Notes under the pieces: model-generated | What the model saw: only the letters and a program-made list of their open reading frames with translations | Told to the model about the DNA's origin: nothing | Databases searched by the model: none | Made by a program: the position numbers and the translations under genes | Part shown: positions 27,091 through 37,028 of the stretch, one piece after another | How the letters are laid out: each line of letters begins with the position of its first letter | How positions within the stretch are numbered: position 1 is the stretch's first letter | Assembly (NCBI GenBank): GCA_913776245.1 | Contig: CAJYLO010000031.1 | Location: 62,001-126,000, forward strand | DNA: 64,000 bases | Source: an uncultured Chryseobacterium sp. | GTDB lineage: Bacteria; Bacteroidota; Bacteroidia; Flavobacteriales; Weeksellaceae | Direction of reading: 5' to 3'

Positions 27091-27175
27091 AGCCCCGATA
27101 GTAGCGGCATCCTTTTTCTTTTTTTTGTAAAAAAGAAAAAGATATAGCGGATAGCGGGATTAAGCTCCTAAAAAA
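27091..27175 (-). repeat. REP-like element A, abutting the GH97 stop codon
   Basis: From AGCCCCGATAGTAGCGG to GCGGGATTAAGCTCCTAAAA this 85-bp element ends directly before the TAA of the GH97 gene. The central part is an inverted repeat around CTTTTTCTTTTTTT. The ends match element B at 44614-44729, which also ends at a stop codon. Confidence 0.75.
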
Positions 27176-29332
27176 TTATTTAACAGGCTTCACAGAAATG
27201 GCATAGCCACCGCTTCTTACCAAGTGAATGGGAAGTTTGGTTTTGCTGTCTACTGTTTTCTTATAGATCTGATAACTTTGCGGATTATTGATATAATCGG
27301 CGTCTTTTCCATCGGCATAGATAGTGGCTTCATATTTCCTGCCTTTGTCCAGGAATGAAAAATCTACCGTGAAATCTCTGGCGTTTTCATCGGTAATCCC
27401 ACCTACAAACCAGTTGTCCGTACCTTTGGCTTTTCTGGCTGTGTGAATAAAATCACCTGGTTCAGCTGACAGAATCTTAGTATCATCCCAGTCTGCAGCC
27501 ACATCTTTGATAAACTGAAAAGCATCCATATGTCTGGCATAATTTTCCGGCAAGTCGGCAGCCATCTGTAACGGCTGATACATCACCACATACAAGCCTA
27601 ACTGCTTGGCTAAAGTAGTTTTTACATAACGTTTATCTCCTGGGAAATAGTAATCCAACTTGGTTTGGAAAATCCCTGGTGTGTAATCCATTGGTCCGCC
27701 CATCCATCTTGTGAACGGCAGAATGGTCTGATGATCCGGGTTGTTACCTCCAAAAGCTTCGAACTCCGTTCCCCGCGCCGCTTCCGCAGCGATCCAGTTA
27801 GGATAGGTTCTGCTTTCTCCGGTTGGTCTTACCGATTCGTGGGAATTGACCATAATTTTATATTCGTTCGCTTTTTCTATAATTCTACGGTAATGGTTGA
27901 TTGTCCACTGAGAATAATGATGCTCACCTCTGGGAATGATGTTTCCTACATAGCCGGTCTTTGTAGCGTCATAACCATATTTATTCATCAGCTGAAACGC
28001 TTTGTCTGCCCATCTCTCGTAGTTGGTGGCAGAGCCAGATGTTTCGTGGTGCATAATAAGTTTGATCCCTTTATAATGTGCATAGTCATTCAGCATTTTG
28101 ATGTCAAAATCGGGATAAGGTGTGATAAAATCGAACACAAATTCCTTAGAATGCCCGAACCAATCTTCCCAGCCAACATTCCAACCTTCTATTAATAAAC
28201 CCTGGAAACCGTTGGCAGCGGCAAAATCAATATATTCTTTTACTTTGGTGTTATTCGCAGCGTGATTTCCGTTGGGTGTCAATTTTGTAAAATCGGTTTC
28301 GCCAATATGCACATTATTGGCTGTAGAATAAGCCCATTGTGATTTCCCGATGATCATTTCCCACCAAACACCCATATATTTTGTAGGGTGAATGTAAGAT
28401 GTATCGGTATATTTTGTAGGTTCATTGAGGTTAAAGAGCATTTTAGAGTCCAAAACCACTTCCGCTTTAGGCGACACGATGATGGTTCTCCAAGGCGTAG
28501 TGGAAGGTGTCTGCATGTAACCTTTAGCACCTTGCGCATCTGGCGTGAGGTGTGTTTTGAACTTATAATTGGTTGCGTCTAATTCCAGATTGGCAGCAGG
28601 GTAATTGATAACGGCCGCTTCAGCAAGGTTGATGTAAAGCGGATTTGCACCCTCTTTTTTCATCATCAAAGGAATCTGAACGCCATTTTTCACTAAATTT
28701 TGGGAAGCATTTCCGTCAAAAGATTTAGGCCAAATTGCAGGAATTTGGGATAATTTGGAAGTTTGAGTCTGGTATTCTTCGGTGTCATAATCTCCGGCCA
28801 ACCACCAGGCTTTTGTATCCCAAGGTAAATCTATTTCTGAATCTTCTTCTTTGATAATGAAATAATTAAGGTTTTTTTGCTGAGGAAACTCATATCTGAA
28901 ACCCAAACCATCATTGAACAATCTGAACTTGATAATGATATGTCTGTCATTTTCAGTTTGATTCAGCGTGACAGCTAGTTCATTATAATTATTGAAATAA
29001 TTTTTCTTTTCGCCAAGAACAGGTTGCCACGTTTCATTTTTGGAATCGAACTTTTCGGCTGTTTTTACGAATCCTGCATTAAGATTTTTACCCTGATTAT
29101 TTTTATTTTCTATTTCCGAAGCGAACTGTATATCACCGTCTTTCAATAATCTTAATCCAAGTTTGGAATCTTCTACCACAACATTTCCGTCATATTTAAG
29201 ATTGTAATACGGAACGCCTGATTTCAGCTGAAAATTCATCTCGAATTTCCCGTCGGGAGATTTTAGAGTTTGCGCCTGGACTCCTGTAAACATCAAAGAG
29301 AACAAAGCTGCTCCAATGGTGATCTTTTTCAT
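27176..29332 (-). CDS. susB: GH97 alpha-glucosidase (SusB-like)
   Basis: This 718-residue protein has a signal peptide (FSLMFTGVQAQ) and the three GH97 domains: N-terminal beta supersandwich, catalytic barrel (about 300-600) and C-terminal sheet. Glu430 (MHHETSG), Glu499 (NSHES) and Glu523 (ARGTE) line up at one constant offset of 9 with the Glu439, Glu508 and Glu532 I recall for Bacteroides SusB, implying an inverting, calcium-dependent alpha-glucosidase. It releases glucose from maltooligosaccharides in the periplasm. A strong terminator lies 35 bp upstream of its start, and a REP element begins at its stop. Confidence 0.95.
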   Translation of the reverse strand: MKKITIGAALFSLMFTGVQAQTLKSPDGKFEMNFQLKSGVPYYNLKYDGNVVVEDSKLGLRLLKDGDIQFASEIENKNNQGKNLNAGFVKTAEKFDSKNETWQPVLGEKKNYFNNYNELAVTLNQTENDRHIIIKFRLFNDGLGFRYEFPQQKNLNYFIIKEEDSEIDLPWDTKAWWLAGDYDTEEYQTQTSKLSQIPAIWPKSFDGNASQNLVKNGVQIPLMMKKEGANPLYINLAEAAVINYPAANLELDATNYKFKTHLTPDAQGAKGYMQTPSTTPWRTIIVSPKAEVVLDSKMLFNLNEPTKYTDTSYIHPTKYMGVWWEMIIGKSQWAYSTANNVHIGETDFTKLTPNGNHAANNTKVKEYIDFAAANGFQGLLIEGWNVGWEDWFGHSKEFVFDFITPYPDFDIKMLNDYAHYKGIKLIMHHETSGSATNYERWADKAFQLMNKYGYDATKTGYVGNIIPRGEHHYSQWTINHYRRIIEKANEYKIMVNSHESVRPTGESRTYPNWIAAEAARGTEFEAFGGNNPDHQTILPFTRWMGGPMDYTPGIFQTKLDYYFPGDKRYVKTTLAKQLGLYVVMYQPLQMAADLPENYARHMDAFQFIKDVAADWDDTKILSAEPGDFIHTARKAKGTDNWFVGGITDENARDFTVDFSFLDKGRKYEATIYADGKDADYINNPQSYQIYKKTVDSKTKLPIHLVRSGGYAISVKPVK

Positions 29333-29366
29333 TTTTCTTAAGGTTTATATATTGGTTACAATATAA

Positions 29367-29395
29367 AAAAAGTGCTGCGGTTTCGCAACACTTTT
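29367..29395 (-). terminator. internal terminator between susE/F-like gene and susB
   Basis: AAAAGTGTTGCG pairs with CGCAGCACTTTT with one mismatch across a 4-base loop, followed on the minus strand by eight T. It sits 19 bp after the stop of the susE/F-like gene and 35 bp before the susB start, so it should limit read-through from susCDE into the enzyme genes. Confidence 0.85.
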
Positions 29396-29413
29396 AGTTG
29401 TTTTTATTAATTT

Positions 29414-30859
29414 TTAAAAAGGGATTAACTGATAAGTACCTCTTTTTAAATCAACTCTAATTGTGTAAAAATTAGTAGCAGAAGTACTACTGCTTAAAAC
29501 GATATTATTGTTGTCTCCGTTAGGACCAAGATAGCCTGTGTTTCCTGTAGAATGAATATTACCCCATTCTTTACCACTCCAATCCTGTTGGGCCAAAAAC
29601 TTAAACTCAGATCCAACCGGAAGTTCCTTGATAATTTCAAAAACACCATTGCCAACTGGGTTGAATTGTTCTGCACTTGCTGCCTGCCATCCATTTGTAG
29701 TTCCTACCAAATATAGATTAGGAATATCCCAAACACCGGCACTAGGCTCAACAGTAAGTGATTTTACTCCAAAATCTGCATTAATTGTGATATGATAAAT
29801 CCCTGCCGTTCCAGTAAATTTCATATTTTCATGATCTCCGAATTCTACATTAGAGGACACTGTTTTAAAATACCTATTTCCTGAATCTGTTCTTGGATCA
29901 TCAATACTATAGTTTAGAGGATTCCAATCTTTCTGCCCTAAAAATCTAAATTGATCAGGCGACAAATATGTATAAATTTCCGAAGTATTTTCCTTTTTGT
30001 ATAGCATTTGAGAATTTGGAGCATCCCATCCAATTGCTGTTGCACCCCCAACAAGATAAAAATCCGGATAATCTACCTGATAAGGCTTCATCTTAGCAGT
30101 TACCACTGAAGATTTCAGTTCAATAGCCGGAGTTGAAAAACTTGTTTTAGCAGTAACCCTGAAATCAAATTCCCCTTCTGTATTGGCAACTCCACCAACA
30201 GTTAAAGCTGCATTATTAAGATCTTTATTAGAAATTGCTAAGGACTTAGAACCTGTAACAACACCAAGTTGAGAGAAAGTTGCAGAACCTTTTTTCGCAA
30301 TTTCTACTGTATAAGTCACTGGCGAACCATAATTAGAATAATCATTCCAGGTAATGGTTGTAGCTATTGCGGCTTGGTCTGCAGAATTAAGCGTTATTGT
30401 ACTTCCATTAGCAGGAGCTGTGATTACGGGACCAGAAACAGGATAAGCTGTCACTCCAAAACTGATCACGTTTGAAACTTCTGATCCTTTTTCAATTCTT
30501 ACATATAGCTTTTGAGAAACAAAGGGAGAGAATCCTAACTCTAATAGTTTTGCATTTAAGCTTCCTATTGTAGTTGTCAGACTATTTTCTGTGGAAGTAC
30601 CTAATTGAGTCTTTGTTGAGAAATCTTCCTTGGAAGATAAAGTCACTGAATATTCTCCACTTCCTATAGATTCCCATACGATAGTAAAAGGATTACCTTT
30701 CATTGTCTCATATAATACATTATTAACTCCTAAAGATGTATCATATAGCTTAAAACTGGCTTCAGGCGTCGTCCAATCTCTGTCGGCATCATTATTACAT
30801 GCAACAAGCAGTATAGAAACGAAAAGCGAAGCAACTATTAATTTGAATATATTTTTCAT
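29414..30859 (-). CDS. SusE/SusF-family starch-binding outer-membrane lipoprotein
   Basis: This 481-residue protein has a lipoprotein signal (SLFVSILLVACNND, Cys21), an N-terminal SusE domain and a middle Ig-like stretch, then two starch-binding CBM-like modules, each opening with FYLVGGATAIGWDAPN or LYLVGTTNGWQAAS and containing exposed aromatics. SusE/F proteins bind starch at the cell surface. The second binding module makes it longer than the neighbouring SusE. Position after susE suggests the SusF role. Confidence 0.88.
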   Translation of the reverse strand: MKNIFKLIVASLFVSILLVACNNDADRDWTTPEASFKLYDTSLGVNNVLYETMKGNPFTIVWESIGSGEYSVTLSSKEDFSTKTQLGTSTENSLTTTIGSLNAKLLELGFSPFVSQKLYVRIEKGSEVSNVISFGVTAYPVSGPVITAPANGSTITLNSADQAAIATTITWNDYSNYGSPVTYTVEIAKKGSATFSQLGVVTGSKSLAISNKDLNNAALTVGGVANTEGEFDFRVTAKTSFSTPAIELKSSVVTAKMKPYQVDYPDFYLVGGATAIGWDAPNSQMLYKKENTSEIYTYLSPDQFRFLGQKDWNPLNYSIDDPRTDSGNRYFKTVSSNVEFGDHENMKFTGTAGIYHITINADFGVKSLTVEPSAGVWDIPNLYLVGTTNGWQAASAEQFNPVGNGVFEIIKELPVGSEFKFLAQQDWSGKEWGNIHSTGNTGYLGPNGDNNNIVLSSSTSATNFYTIRVDLKRGTYQLIPF

Positions 30860-30880
30860 AATAATTTTAAAAATTAAAGA

Positions 30881-31975
30881 TTACTTTACTGGTATCAGAG
30901 TATAATTTCCTGTTGCGTCATTGAAATATACATTATAATTCCACTCTGATTTCAGAGGAATATTATCCCCTCCTTGAGTTGCAACACCAAAATACTCATT
31001 ATTATTACCCCAGTTTACATCCCAACTTTTATTAGCTCTGAACTTAAATTCTCCTGAATTTAACTTTACATTGTAAAGTGTCCATAAATGAGAATCAAAA
31101 GTTGATTTTGTCAATTCAGTATCTGTATCAAAATTTCCATTTACTGTACCAATAATAGAAATTTTGTCGTAAGTTTTTGTTGGACCAGCAACAGGTTCAA
31201 GTGTATAAGTTAAAGCAGTTGTATCAATAGTAAATTTATAATACCCATCGGAAGGCACTGTGATATTTCCAGATCCACCACCAGTATCTAAAGTACCCGG
31301 TGTTGCACCAAGCCCAAATTGAGCATCCCAAGAACCTTTTTGCTTAATTACCTTAAATCCGTCTGCCTTGAAAAAGCCTGTAAATGTATATATATTTGTT
31401 TTTGACGTTTTTAATAATGGTAATAGATTCATATTTGACACTGAATTATCCCAACCACCAGCAGTTGCAGCTCCAATAAGATAAAGATCTGTATAGTTAT
31501 AAGTTGGGCTTGCTAAGTAAGGTGTTAAAGTTAAACTTGAAACATTGGATTGCTGCGGAAGATTATTCAAACCCGTTGTTGAGGTAACTCGAAAATACAT
31601 TTTCTGAGCTTGATATGGAACCAATCCTATTTTCTTTGCTGCTTCATTTATTTGCACTGTATTAAATGAAAGATAATTTTGAGGCGGAGTCGCTATTCCT
31701 AATATAAAAAAAGTTTTAAATGTCTGATCTGCGCTTATCTCAAGCTGATAACTCATCTGGACCGGCACGTTAAATGAAGCCGGTTTCCAGCTAATAGTAA
31801 GAACTTGGTTATCTGGGAAATTAGAATCAAGTATTAAACTTTGAGTAGACAAATCCATTACTACTGGAGCCGTTTGGCTATCAATTGTAATAATTTCACG
31901 ATCTTCACAAGAAATAATAACCAAGATTAGGGAAATTATCAGGAAAAATTTATTTTGTAATGCTTTTTGTATCAT
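30881..31975 (-). CDS. susE: SusE-family starch-binding outer-membrane lipoprotein
   Basis: This 364-residue protein has a lipoprotein signal (LILVIISCEDRE, Cys23), an N-terminal SusE Ig-like domain (about 35-150) and two C-terminal modules opening with LYLIGAATAGGWDNS and ISIIGTVNGNFDT. It should sit on the cell surface and bind starch. The gap to SusD is 18 bp and to the following SusE/F-like gene 21 bp, so it is within one operon. Confidence 0.88.
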   Translation of the reverse strand: MIQKALQNKFFLIISLILVIISCEDREIITIDSQTAPVVMDLSTQSLILDSNFPDNQVLTISWKPASFNVPVQMSYQLEISADQTFKTFFILGIATPPQNYLSFNTVQINEAAKKIGLVPYQAQKMYFRVTSTTGLNNLPQQSNVSSLTLTPYLASPTYNYTDLYLIGAATAGGWDNSVSNMNLLPLLKTSKTNIYTFTGFFKADGFKVIKQKGSWDAQFGLGATPGTLDTGGGSGNITVPSDGYYKFTIDTTALTYTLEPVAGPTKTYDKISIIGTVNGNFDTDTELTKSTFDSHLWTLYNVKLNSGEFKFRANKSWDVNWGNNNEYFGVATQGGDNIPLKSEWNYNVYFNDATGNYTLIPVK

Positions 31976-31993
31976 GTTCTTAATCTTTAAAAA

Positions 31994-33553
31994 TTAATAT
32001 CCTGGGTTTTGCTTCAAATTAGGATTTGCCTGAAGCGCAGTAGAAGGAATTGGAAAAAGATTATAGGTAGACGGAATTGAAGTTCCAGCAGCGATACCAC
32101 CTTTCCAAGGCCAAATATAACTCCCACCAGTGAATTTTCCGAACCTAATTAAATCAGACCTTCTATGTCCTTCTAAATTTAGTTCACGTCCTCTTTCATT
32201 TAAAATAAAATCTAAAGTTAATTGATTTGACGTAATTGCAGAAGCACCAGCCCTTGTCCTAACTTTATTTACAAATTCCAAAGCATCACCCGCAATTGGC
32301 GATGCTCCCCTGAGAACGCATTCAGCATACATTAGATAAGCATCAGCTAATCTGAACATTGGAAAGTCCGTAGGCGAGAAGGAAACATTTATTCCCGATC
32401 CATCACTCGCTTTATTACTATATTTTATGCTTGGGTATCCATCTGTCCACTCTTTATAATCGTTCATTTCCCAATTATGTCCTGTTGTCCAAAAATCTTT
32501 TGCACGAACGTCAGCAGAAGCTTGTAATGCGGTGGCATTAGTAGCAAATAGACCGTACCAAGCTTTTGTAGCTCTATGCCCAGTCCATCCTTCTGCAGCT
32601 GCATAGTCAGATAAAACCATTGTAGCAGTACTCAAACTTCCATTAATAATATAGGTTGTATTACCATAACTTTGACTAACATTAGAGTCTGCAATCAGAG
32701 GAAATATAATTTCTTTTGAAGTATTATTATCTGCACGGAAGTTTTTATGAAAATTACTTTCTAACTGATATCCTGCACCAAATATTTTATTAAGGAATAT
32801 TGCACAATCATTATATCTTGGAGTTCCAGTGTAAACTTCTGCATTCAGATAAAGTTTAGCCAAAAGCATTCTTGCAACAGACTTATTAGCCCTTCCATAA
32901 CTATTTGTGTCAGGCAACTTAGCCTCTATATCAAGAAGCTCTGCCTCTACATAATTAAATAATTCTTTTCTTGAAGATTCTGGTAAAGGTGTTGTTGTAC
33001 CATAATTTTCTGTGGTTACCAGAGCTCCTTTACCAAAAAAATCAATTTGGTAATAATAGGCTAATGCCCGTAAAAATCTTAATTCACTTGTAACTTGTTC
33101 CTTATTTGCAACATTAACATTATCTGAATTAACAATCTTTATCAGATTAGTAGTTTGAGGAATAACATAATAAATCCTGTCATAAACATATTTGAAAAAT
33201 TTATTAGAATCTGTCCAACCAGAAGCAGTTGTAAGTGGATCTAACCCTCCATCTCCCCATCTATTCTTCATATCATCGGCAGTAAAGTCATTAAGATTTA
33301 TTAATCCTCTAATAAAAGGGGATTCTCCGGCATTTGCACCATCAATATCAGAATCTCCAGGACCTTTTGTACTTGACAAAGCAAAATTAGAATACATCTT
33401 AGACAGTAGTCCTTCAATAGCATTTGGATCTTTTGCCAACAAATTTTCCAGAGTTATCTCATATTTTGGTTCTGTTTCCAAATCATTTAAACAAGAAACT
33501 GACAACAAAGAAATGCCAGAAATTAAAGCGAATTTTATTATATTTTTTTTCAT
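31994..33553 (-). CDS. susD: SusD/RagB-family nutrient-binding lipoprotein
   Basis: This 519-residue protein has a lipoprotein signal (ISLLSVSCLNDLE, Cys21) and the SusD TPR-like helical framework (SELRFLRALAYYYQIDFFG, KSVARMLLAKLYLNAEVY) with the typical end ERGRELNLEGHRRSDLIRFG and FPIPSTALQANPNLKQNPGY. It forms the lid of the SusC transporter and binds oligosaccharides. The start is 5 bp after the susC stop, indicating translational coupling. Confidence 0.95.
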   Translation of the reverse strand: MKKNIIKFALISGISLLSVSCLNDLETEPKYEITLENLLAKDPNAIEGLLSKMYSNFALSSTKGPGDSDIDGANAGESPFIRGLINLNDFTADDMKNRWGDGGLDPLTTASGWTDSNKFFKYVYDRIYYVIPQTTNLIKIVNSDNVNVANKEQVTSELRFLRALAYYYQIDFFGKGALVTTENYGTTTPLPESSRKELFNYVEAELLDIEAKLPDTNSYGRANKSVARMLLAKLYLNAEVYTGTPRYNDCAIFLNKIFGAGYQLESNFHKNFRADNNTSKEIIFPLIADSNVSQSYGNTTYIINGSLSTATMVLSDYAAAEGWTGHRATKAWYGLFATNATALQASADVRAKDFWTTGHNWEMNDYKEWTDGYPSIKYSNKASDGSGINVSFSPTDFPMFRLADAYLMYAECVLRGASPIAGDALEFVNKVRTRAGASAITSNQLTLDFILNERGRELNLEGHRRSDLIRFGKFTGGSYIWPWKGGIAAGTSIPSTYNLFPIPSTALQANPNLKQNPGY

Positions 33554-33557
33554 TTTC

Positions 33558-36446
33558 TTAAAAATTTAGATTTAATCCAAATGTGTAAATTCTAGGTCTA
33601 GGATAAATATTATTATCAAAAGTAGAAGGAGATTCAGGATCTTGACCAGTATATTTTGTAATGATAAAAGCATTGTTTAATGTTCCGTATAATCTCACGT
33701 TATTAAATCCAAGAAGTTTCGTAAATCTATAACCCAATGTAATATTATCACATCGAAGAAAAGAAGCATCTTCGTAAAAATAATCGGAAAGCTGCATTTG
33801 GTCGTTTGGCCTGTTAGTGAAATTAAAACTTGATATTCCATCATAAAAATTCACAACATTATTTAGTGCCAGACCATCTGATGTTGCAGCCTGTTCCACA
33901 AATCCTTGAGACAGTTTTCTTGAATTGTGAACCATACCACCTATTTGTCCATGGAAACTGGCTGATAGATCCCAGTTTTTATAGTTAAAATTCGTCCCAA
34001 AGCCAAAAGTCGTTTTAGGAACTATCTCAAGAATATATTTATCCGAATCATTGATAATACCATCGCCATTTCTATCTACAAAAACGTTTTGTAAAGGATT
34101 ACCATTTTGATCATAGACTTGCTGAAAAACAAACGCTGCAGCAGGCTGATAACCTACAAAATGTTGTCTTACAACAGCTCCGGTGCCACTAGGAAGATTT
34201 GCATCAGTTAAGGCAGCTACAAATGTTTGTCCATCAAGGCTCTCAATTTTATTGTCGTTATAAGCAATGTTAGCATTTACATCCCAAGTAAAATCCATTG
34301 TTTTAACTGGCGTTACAGTTAAAGATGCCTCAACACCTTTAGATAGCATTTCACCAGCATTTTTAACAAATGTATTAGTTAAAAATTGACCTGCCGGATA
34401 ATTAACTCTTGATAGCAAATCCGTCATTCTTCTATTGTAATATTCCACAGATCCAGAAATTCTCCTATTTTTAGAACTAAAATCAATTCCTATGTTATAG
34501 GTTTCTGCTTTTTCCCAAGTCAATTCATTATTAAATGGTGCTGCTGTATAGGTATTCAACCCCCCTAAGTATTGTCCAACAGATGAGCCAACAATAAATA
34601 ATGGTCTTGAAGGATAATAACCGACAACACCCTGAATATTCTGCTGTCCAGTTAATCCCCATCCCGCTCTTAGTTTTAATTCAGAAAAAATATTTAAATT
34701 TTTAATCCATTCTTCGCTTGTAGCTTTCCAGGCGAAACCAACTGCAGGGAAATACCCCCACGTTTTATCCAAACCTTGAAATAGAGAGGAAGCATCAGCC
34801 CTAAAGGTTAATGTAAACAAATATTTATCTAAAATATCAATATTAGATCTTCCAAAAAAAGATTGTAAATTATATCTGTTATAGTATAATGATTCAGAAT
34901 CAGTAAAATATTCAAGTTCCTGAGTTCCGGCTTTTAATCTGGTTCTAATCTTACTCCCATCATTTACAAAGTCTTGATATGAGTATCCTCCCTGAATGAG
35001 AAAATTAGAAATAAAAGAATCTTTGTTAGCTTTATTATATACTAAATAAGCATCCATTAACTTATTCTTCATTGTTTGATCTTCTCCTGTTTCAAAACCG
35101 TTATAAAAGAAATAATCATTTGGATACTTTACCAAAGGAGAATATGTATTATATTGAGATATACTATTATTATCAAAACTTTCCCTAAGTTTTGTAACGG
35201 AATAATCATAGCCTAGATTTACTACAGCCCTTAATTCTGGCAAGAAATGGGTTTTATAATCGAACTCGATATTATTCAGATATCTAGAAGTAGATTGCGG
35301 TTTATGCCTTTGATAAAGATCAGCAACTGGATTACTTGATCCAGCTTTTATATATCTTAGAATCTCACCTGTAGCCTGGACTTTTTCAGGACTTAGATAC
35401 TGATAATATTCTCCAAATCTTGTAGATGATGGCGAGTTATCTACTGCGTAAACAGGCTTAGTAGGATCCATTGCTATAGCCGCTCCTAAAACACTGCCTT
35501 CATCAATAGCATTTTGTGTAACCCAAATACTTTTTGAATTAATATCAATTTTTAAATGTTTATCAAAAAAAGTTGGAGTAATTTTAATTGACGCAGTATA
35601 GCGATCTAGATTATTCATTTTTACAACTCCTTCTGTTCTATTATATCCGAGAGAGGCTCTAATCGGAGTTCCATCTGGTAATGCTGCTGAAGCACTAAAA
35701 GTATGATCTGTTGAAATAGAATTTCTCAAAACTTCTTTTTGCCAGTCAGTTGCATAAATTTTCCCTGGAGTAGTTGGATTATCAGAACTTCCGCCAACTC
35801 CTAGTTTCCAAGCATCATTCGGTCGGTTTTCAGTTACAAATCTTACAAATTCATCAGAATTCATAACATTCATATATTTGTAAACTTGGCCTAAAGAGAT
35901 ATTAGCATTATAGCTGAATTTTGGTTTACCAGTAGTTCCTTTCTTAGTTGTAATAATGATAACTCCAGCAGAAGCTCTTGAACCATAAATTGCTGTTGCA
36001 GAAGCGTCTTTTAAAATTGAAAAAGATTCAATATCATTAGGATTAACTAATAAAAATGGATTGTTAATTCCTGCAGGATTGTCAATCGCTATAGGAACTC
36101 CGTCAATTACTATAAGTGGCTGATTACTTGCGGATAAAGATCCTCCTCCTCTTATTACAATGTTTGGAGATGCGTTTGGAGATCCGCCTGTATTCGTAAT
36201 TCTTACACCAGCTGCTTTACCCATAATAAGCTGGTCGGCTGAAACCATCGCTCCTTTGTTAAAATCCTTTTCAGACACCGAAGTTATTGACCCCGTAAGA
36301 TCGGTTTTCTTCTGCTTACCATAACCAATCAGCACAACCTGTTCGATTTCGGTTTCTTTTTTCACCGAATCACTTTGCTGTGCATGTAACATTGTTCCGA
36401 GCAAAAGAAATGCTGGAGCAATTTTTAGTACATTATAGTTTCTCAC
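33558..36446 (-). CDS. susC: SusC/RagA-family TonB-dependent transporter
   Basis: This 962-residue outer-membrane importer starts at GTG (36446); no ATG fits upstream. After the signal peptide the TonB box region EIEQVVLIGYG appears almost at once, so the carboxypeptidase-like N-terminal domain of many SusC proteins is missing. The plug (about 55-170, with VIRGGGSLSASNQPLIVIDG and ATAIYGSRASAGVIIITTK) and 22-strand barrel follow, ending RPRIYTFGLNLNF. It should import starch oligosaccharides with SusD. First gene of the operon; no hybrid two-component or SusR regulator is adjacent. Confidence 0.95.
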   Translation of the reverse strand: MRNYNVLKIAPAFLLLGTMLHAQQSDSVKKETEIEQVVLIGYGKQKKTDLTGSITSVSEKDFNKGAMVSADQLIMGKAAGVRITNTGGSPNASPNIVIRGGGSLSASNQPLIVIDGVPIAIDNPAGINNPFLLVNPNDIESFSILKDASATAIYGSRASAGVIIITTKKGTTGKPKFSYNANISLGQVYKYMNVMNSDEFVRFVTENRPNDAWKLGVGGSSDNPTTPGKIYATDWQKEVLRNSISTDHTFSASAALPDGTPIRASLGYNRTEGVVKMNNLDRYTASIKITPTFFDKHLKIDINSKSIWVTQNAIDEGSVLGAAIAMDPTKPVYAVDNSPSSTRFGEYYQYLSPEKVQATGEILRYIKAGSSNPVADLYQRHKPQSTSRYLNNIEFDYKTHFLPELRAVVNLGYDYSVTKLRESFDNNSISQYNTYSPLVKYPNDYFFYNGFETGEDQTMKNKLMDAYLVYNKANKDSFISNFLIQGGYSYQDFVNDGSKIRTRLKAGTQELEYFTDSESLYYNRYNLQSFFGRSNIDILDKYLFTLTFRADASSLFQGLDKTWGYFPAVGFAWKATSEEWIKNLNIFSELKLRAGWGLTGQQNIQGVVGYYPSRPLFIVGSSVGQYLGGLNTYTAAPFNNELTWEKAETYNIGIDFSSKNRRISGSVEYYNRRMTDLLSRVNYPAGQFLTNTFVKNAGEMLSKGVEASLTVTPVKTMDFTWDVNANIAYNDNKIESLDGQTFVAALTDANLPSGTGAVVRQHFVGYQPAAAFVFQQVYDQNGNPLQNVFVDRNGDGIINDSDKYILEIVPKTTFGFGTNFNYKNWDLSASFHGQIGGMVHNSRKLSQGFVEQAATSDGLALNNVVNFYDGISSFNFTNRPNDQMQLSDYFYEDASFLRCDNITLGYRFTKLLGFNNVRLYGTLNNAFIITKYTGQDPESPSTFDNNIYPRPRIYTFGLNLNF

Positions 36447-37028
36447 AAAAAATAAATTTTTAAGGTTTATATTATTATTTTCAAATCATGGAGATATACA
36501 CTATCTCTTGTTCCGCAATTTATAAAAAATTCGATATTCTGTTAAAATAATTTTAAAACTCATCTAATTTTAACATAAAAAAGATAAAATAAATCAAAAC
36601 CAGTAGTTCATATATATGATTTTCAGCTACTTATGCTAATGTTAATTTTTTTAACAAAGGGTAGCAAACAGCAATTTTTCTCTAAAAATCAACCGTTTTT
36701 CTTCTTCTAAATTAACCAATATTAATCCTATATTAATCAAAAATGAAATTTTTTAAAATTTACCTACAAATGATTTTGTATAAAATCTCTCAAAAAGATA
36801 GAAATTTGGCAGAATTAAAATTAAACATTAAAAAGTATGACATCATAAATTTTTTTAATTTATTTTAAAAAAACAGATTAAACTGCCAGTATTATATTTT
36901 ATTAAATGAATGGGCAATAAGAAATCATATTATAATATTCAGATTTACGGATAAACATAGATTTCTGAGGTCTTTATCAAACTTCTAAAATGAAAATCGT
37001 AATTTCGCAATTCAAATTTTTATTATAA
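36447..37028. other. 582-bp divergent intergenic region between susC and metG
   Basis: The region is very AT-rich without a credible coding frame. Near susC there is a perfect inverted repeat GAGATA-N5-TATCTC at 36491-36507, about 45 bp before the start codon, possibly an operator or a 5' leader hairpin. Near metG, TAATTTCG at 37000-37007 resembles a -7 element. No regulator site family can be named. Confidence 0.5.
36491..36507 (-). promoter_or_regulatory. inverted repeat upstream of susC
   Basis: GAGATA (36491-36496) and TATCTC (36502-36507) are perfect 6-bp arms with a 5-bp spacer in the susC leader or promoter. Could be a regulator site or mRNA hairpin; chance occurrence is possible at this length. 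Confidence 0.35.

Noticed and set aside
27018-27110. N-terminal extension of the GH13 enzyme
   Set aside because: The extra 31 codons read through the REP element and precede a proper signal peptide; the internal ATG at 27017 is the likely start.
36447-37028. Riboswitch or small RNA in the susC-metG gap
   Set aside because: No SAM, T-box or other conserved riboswitch core was recognised; only AT-rich DNA and one short inverted repeat.
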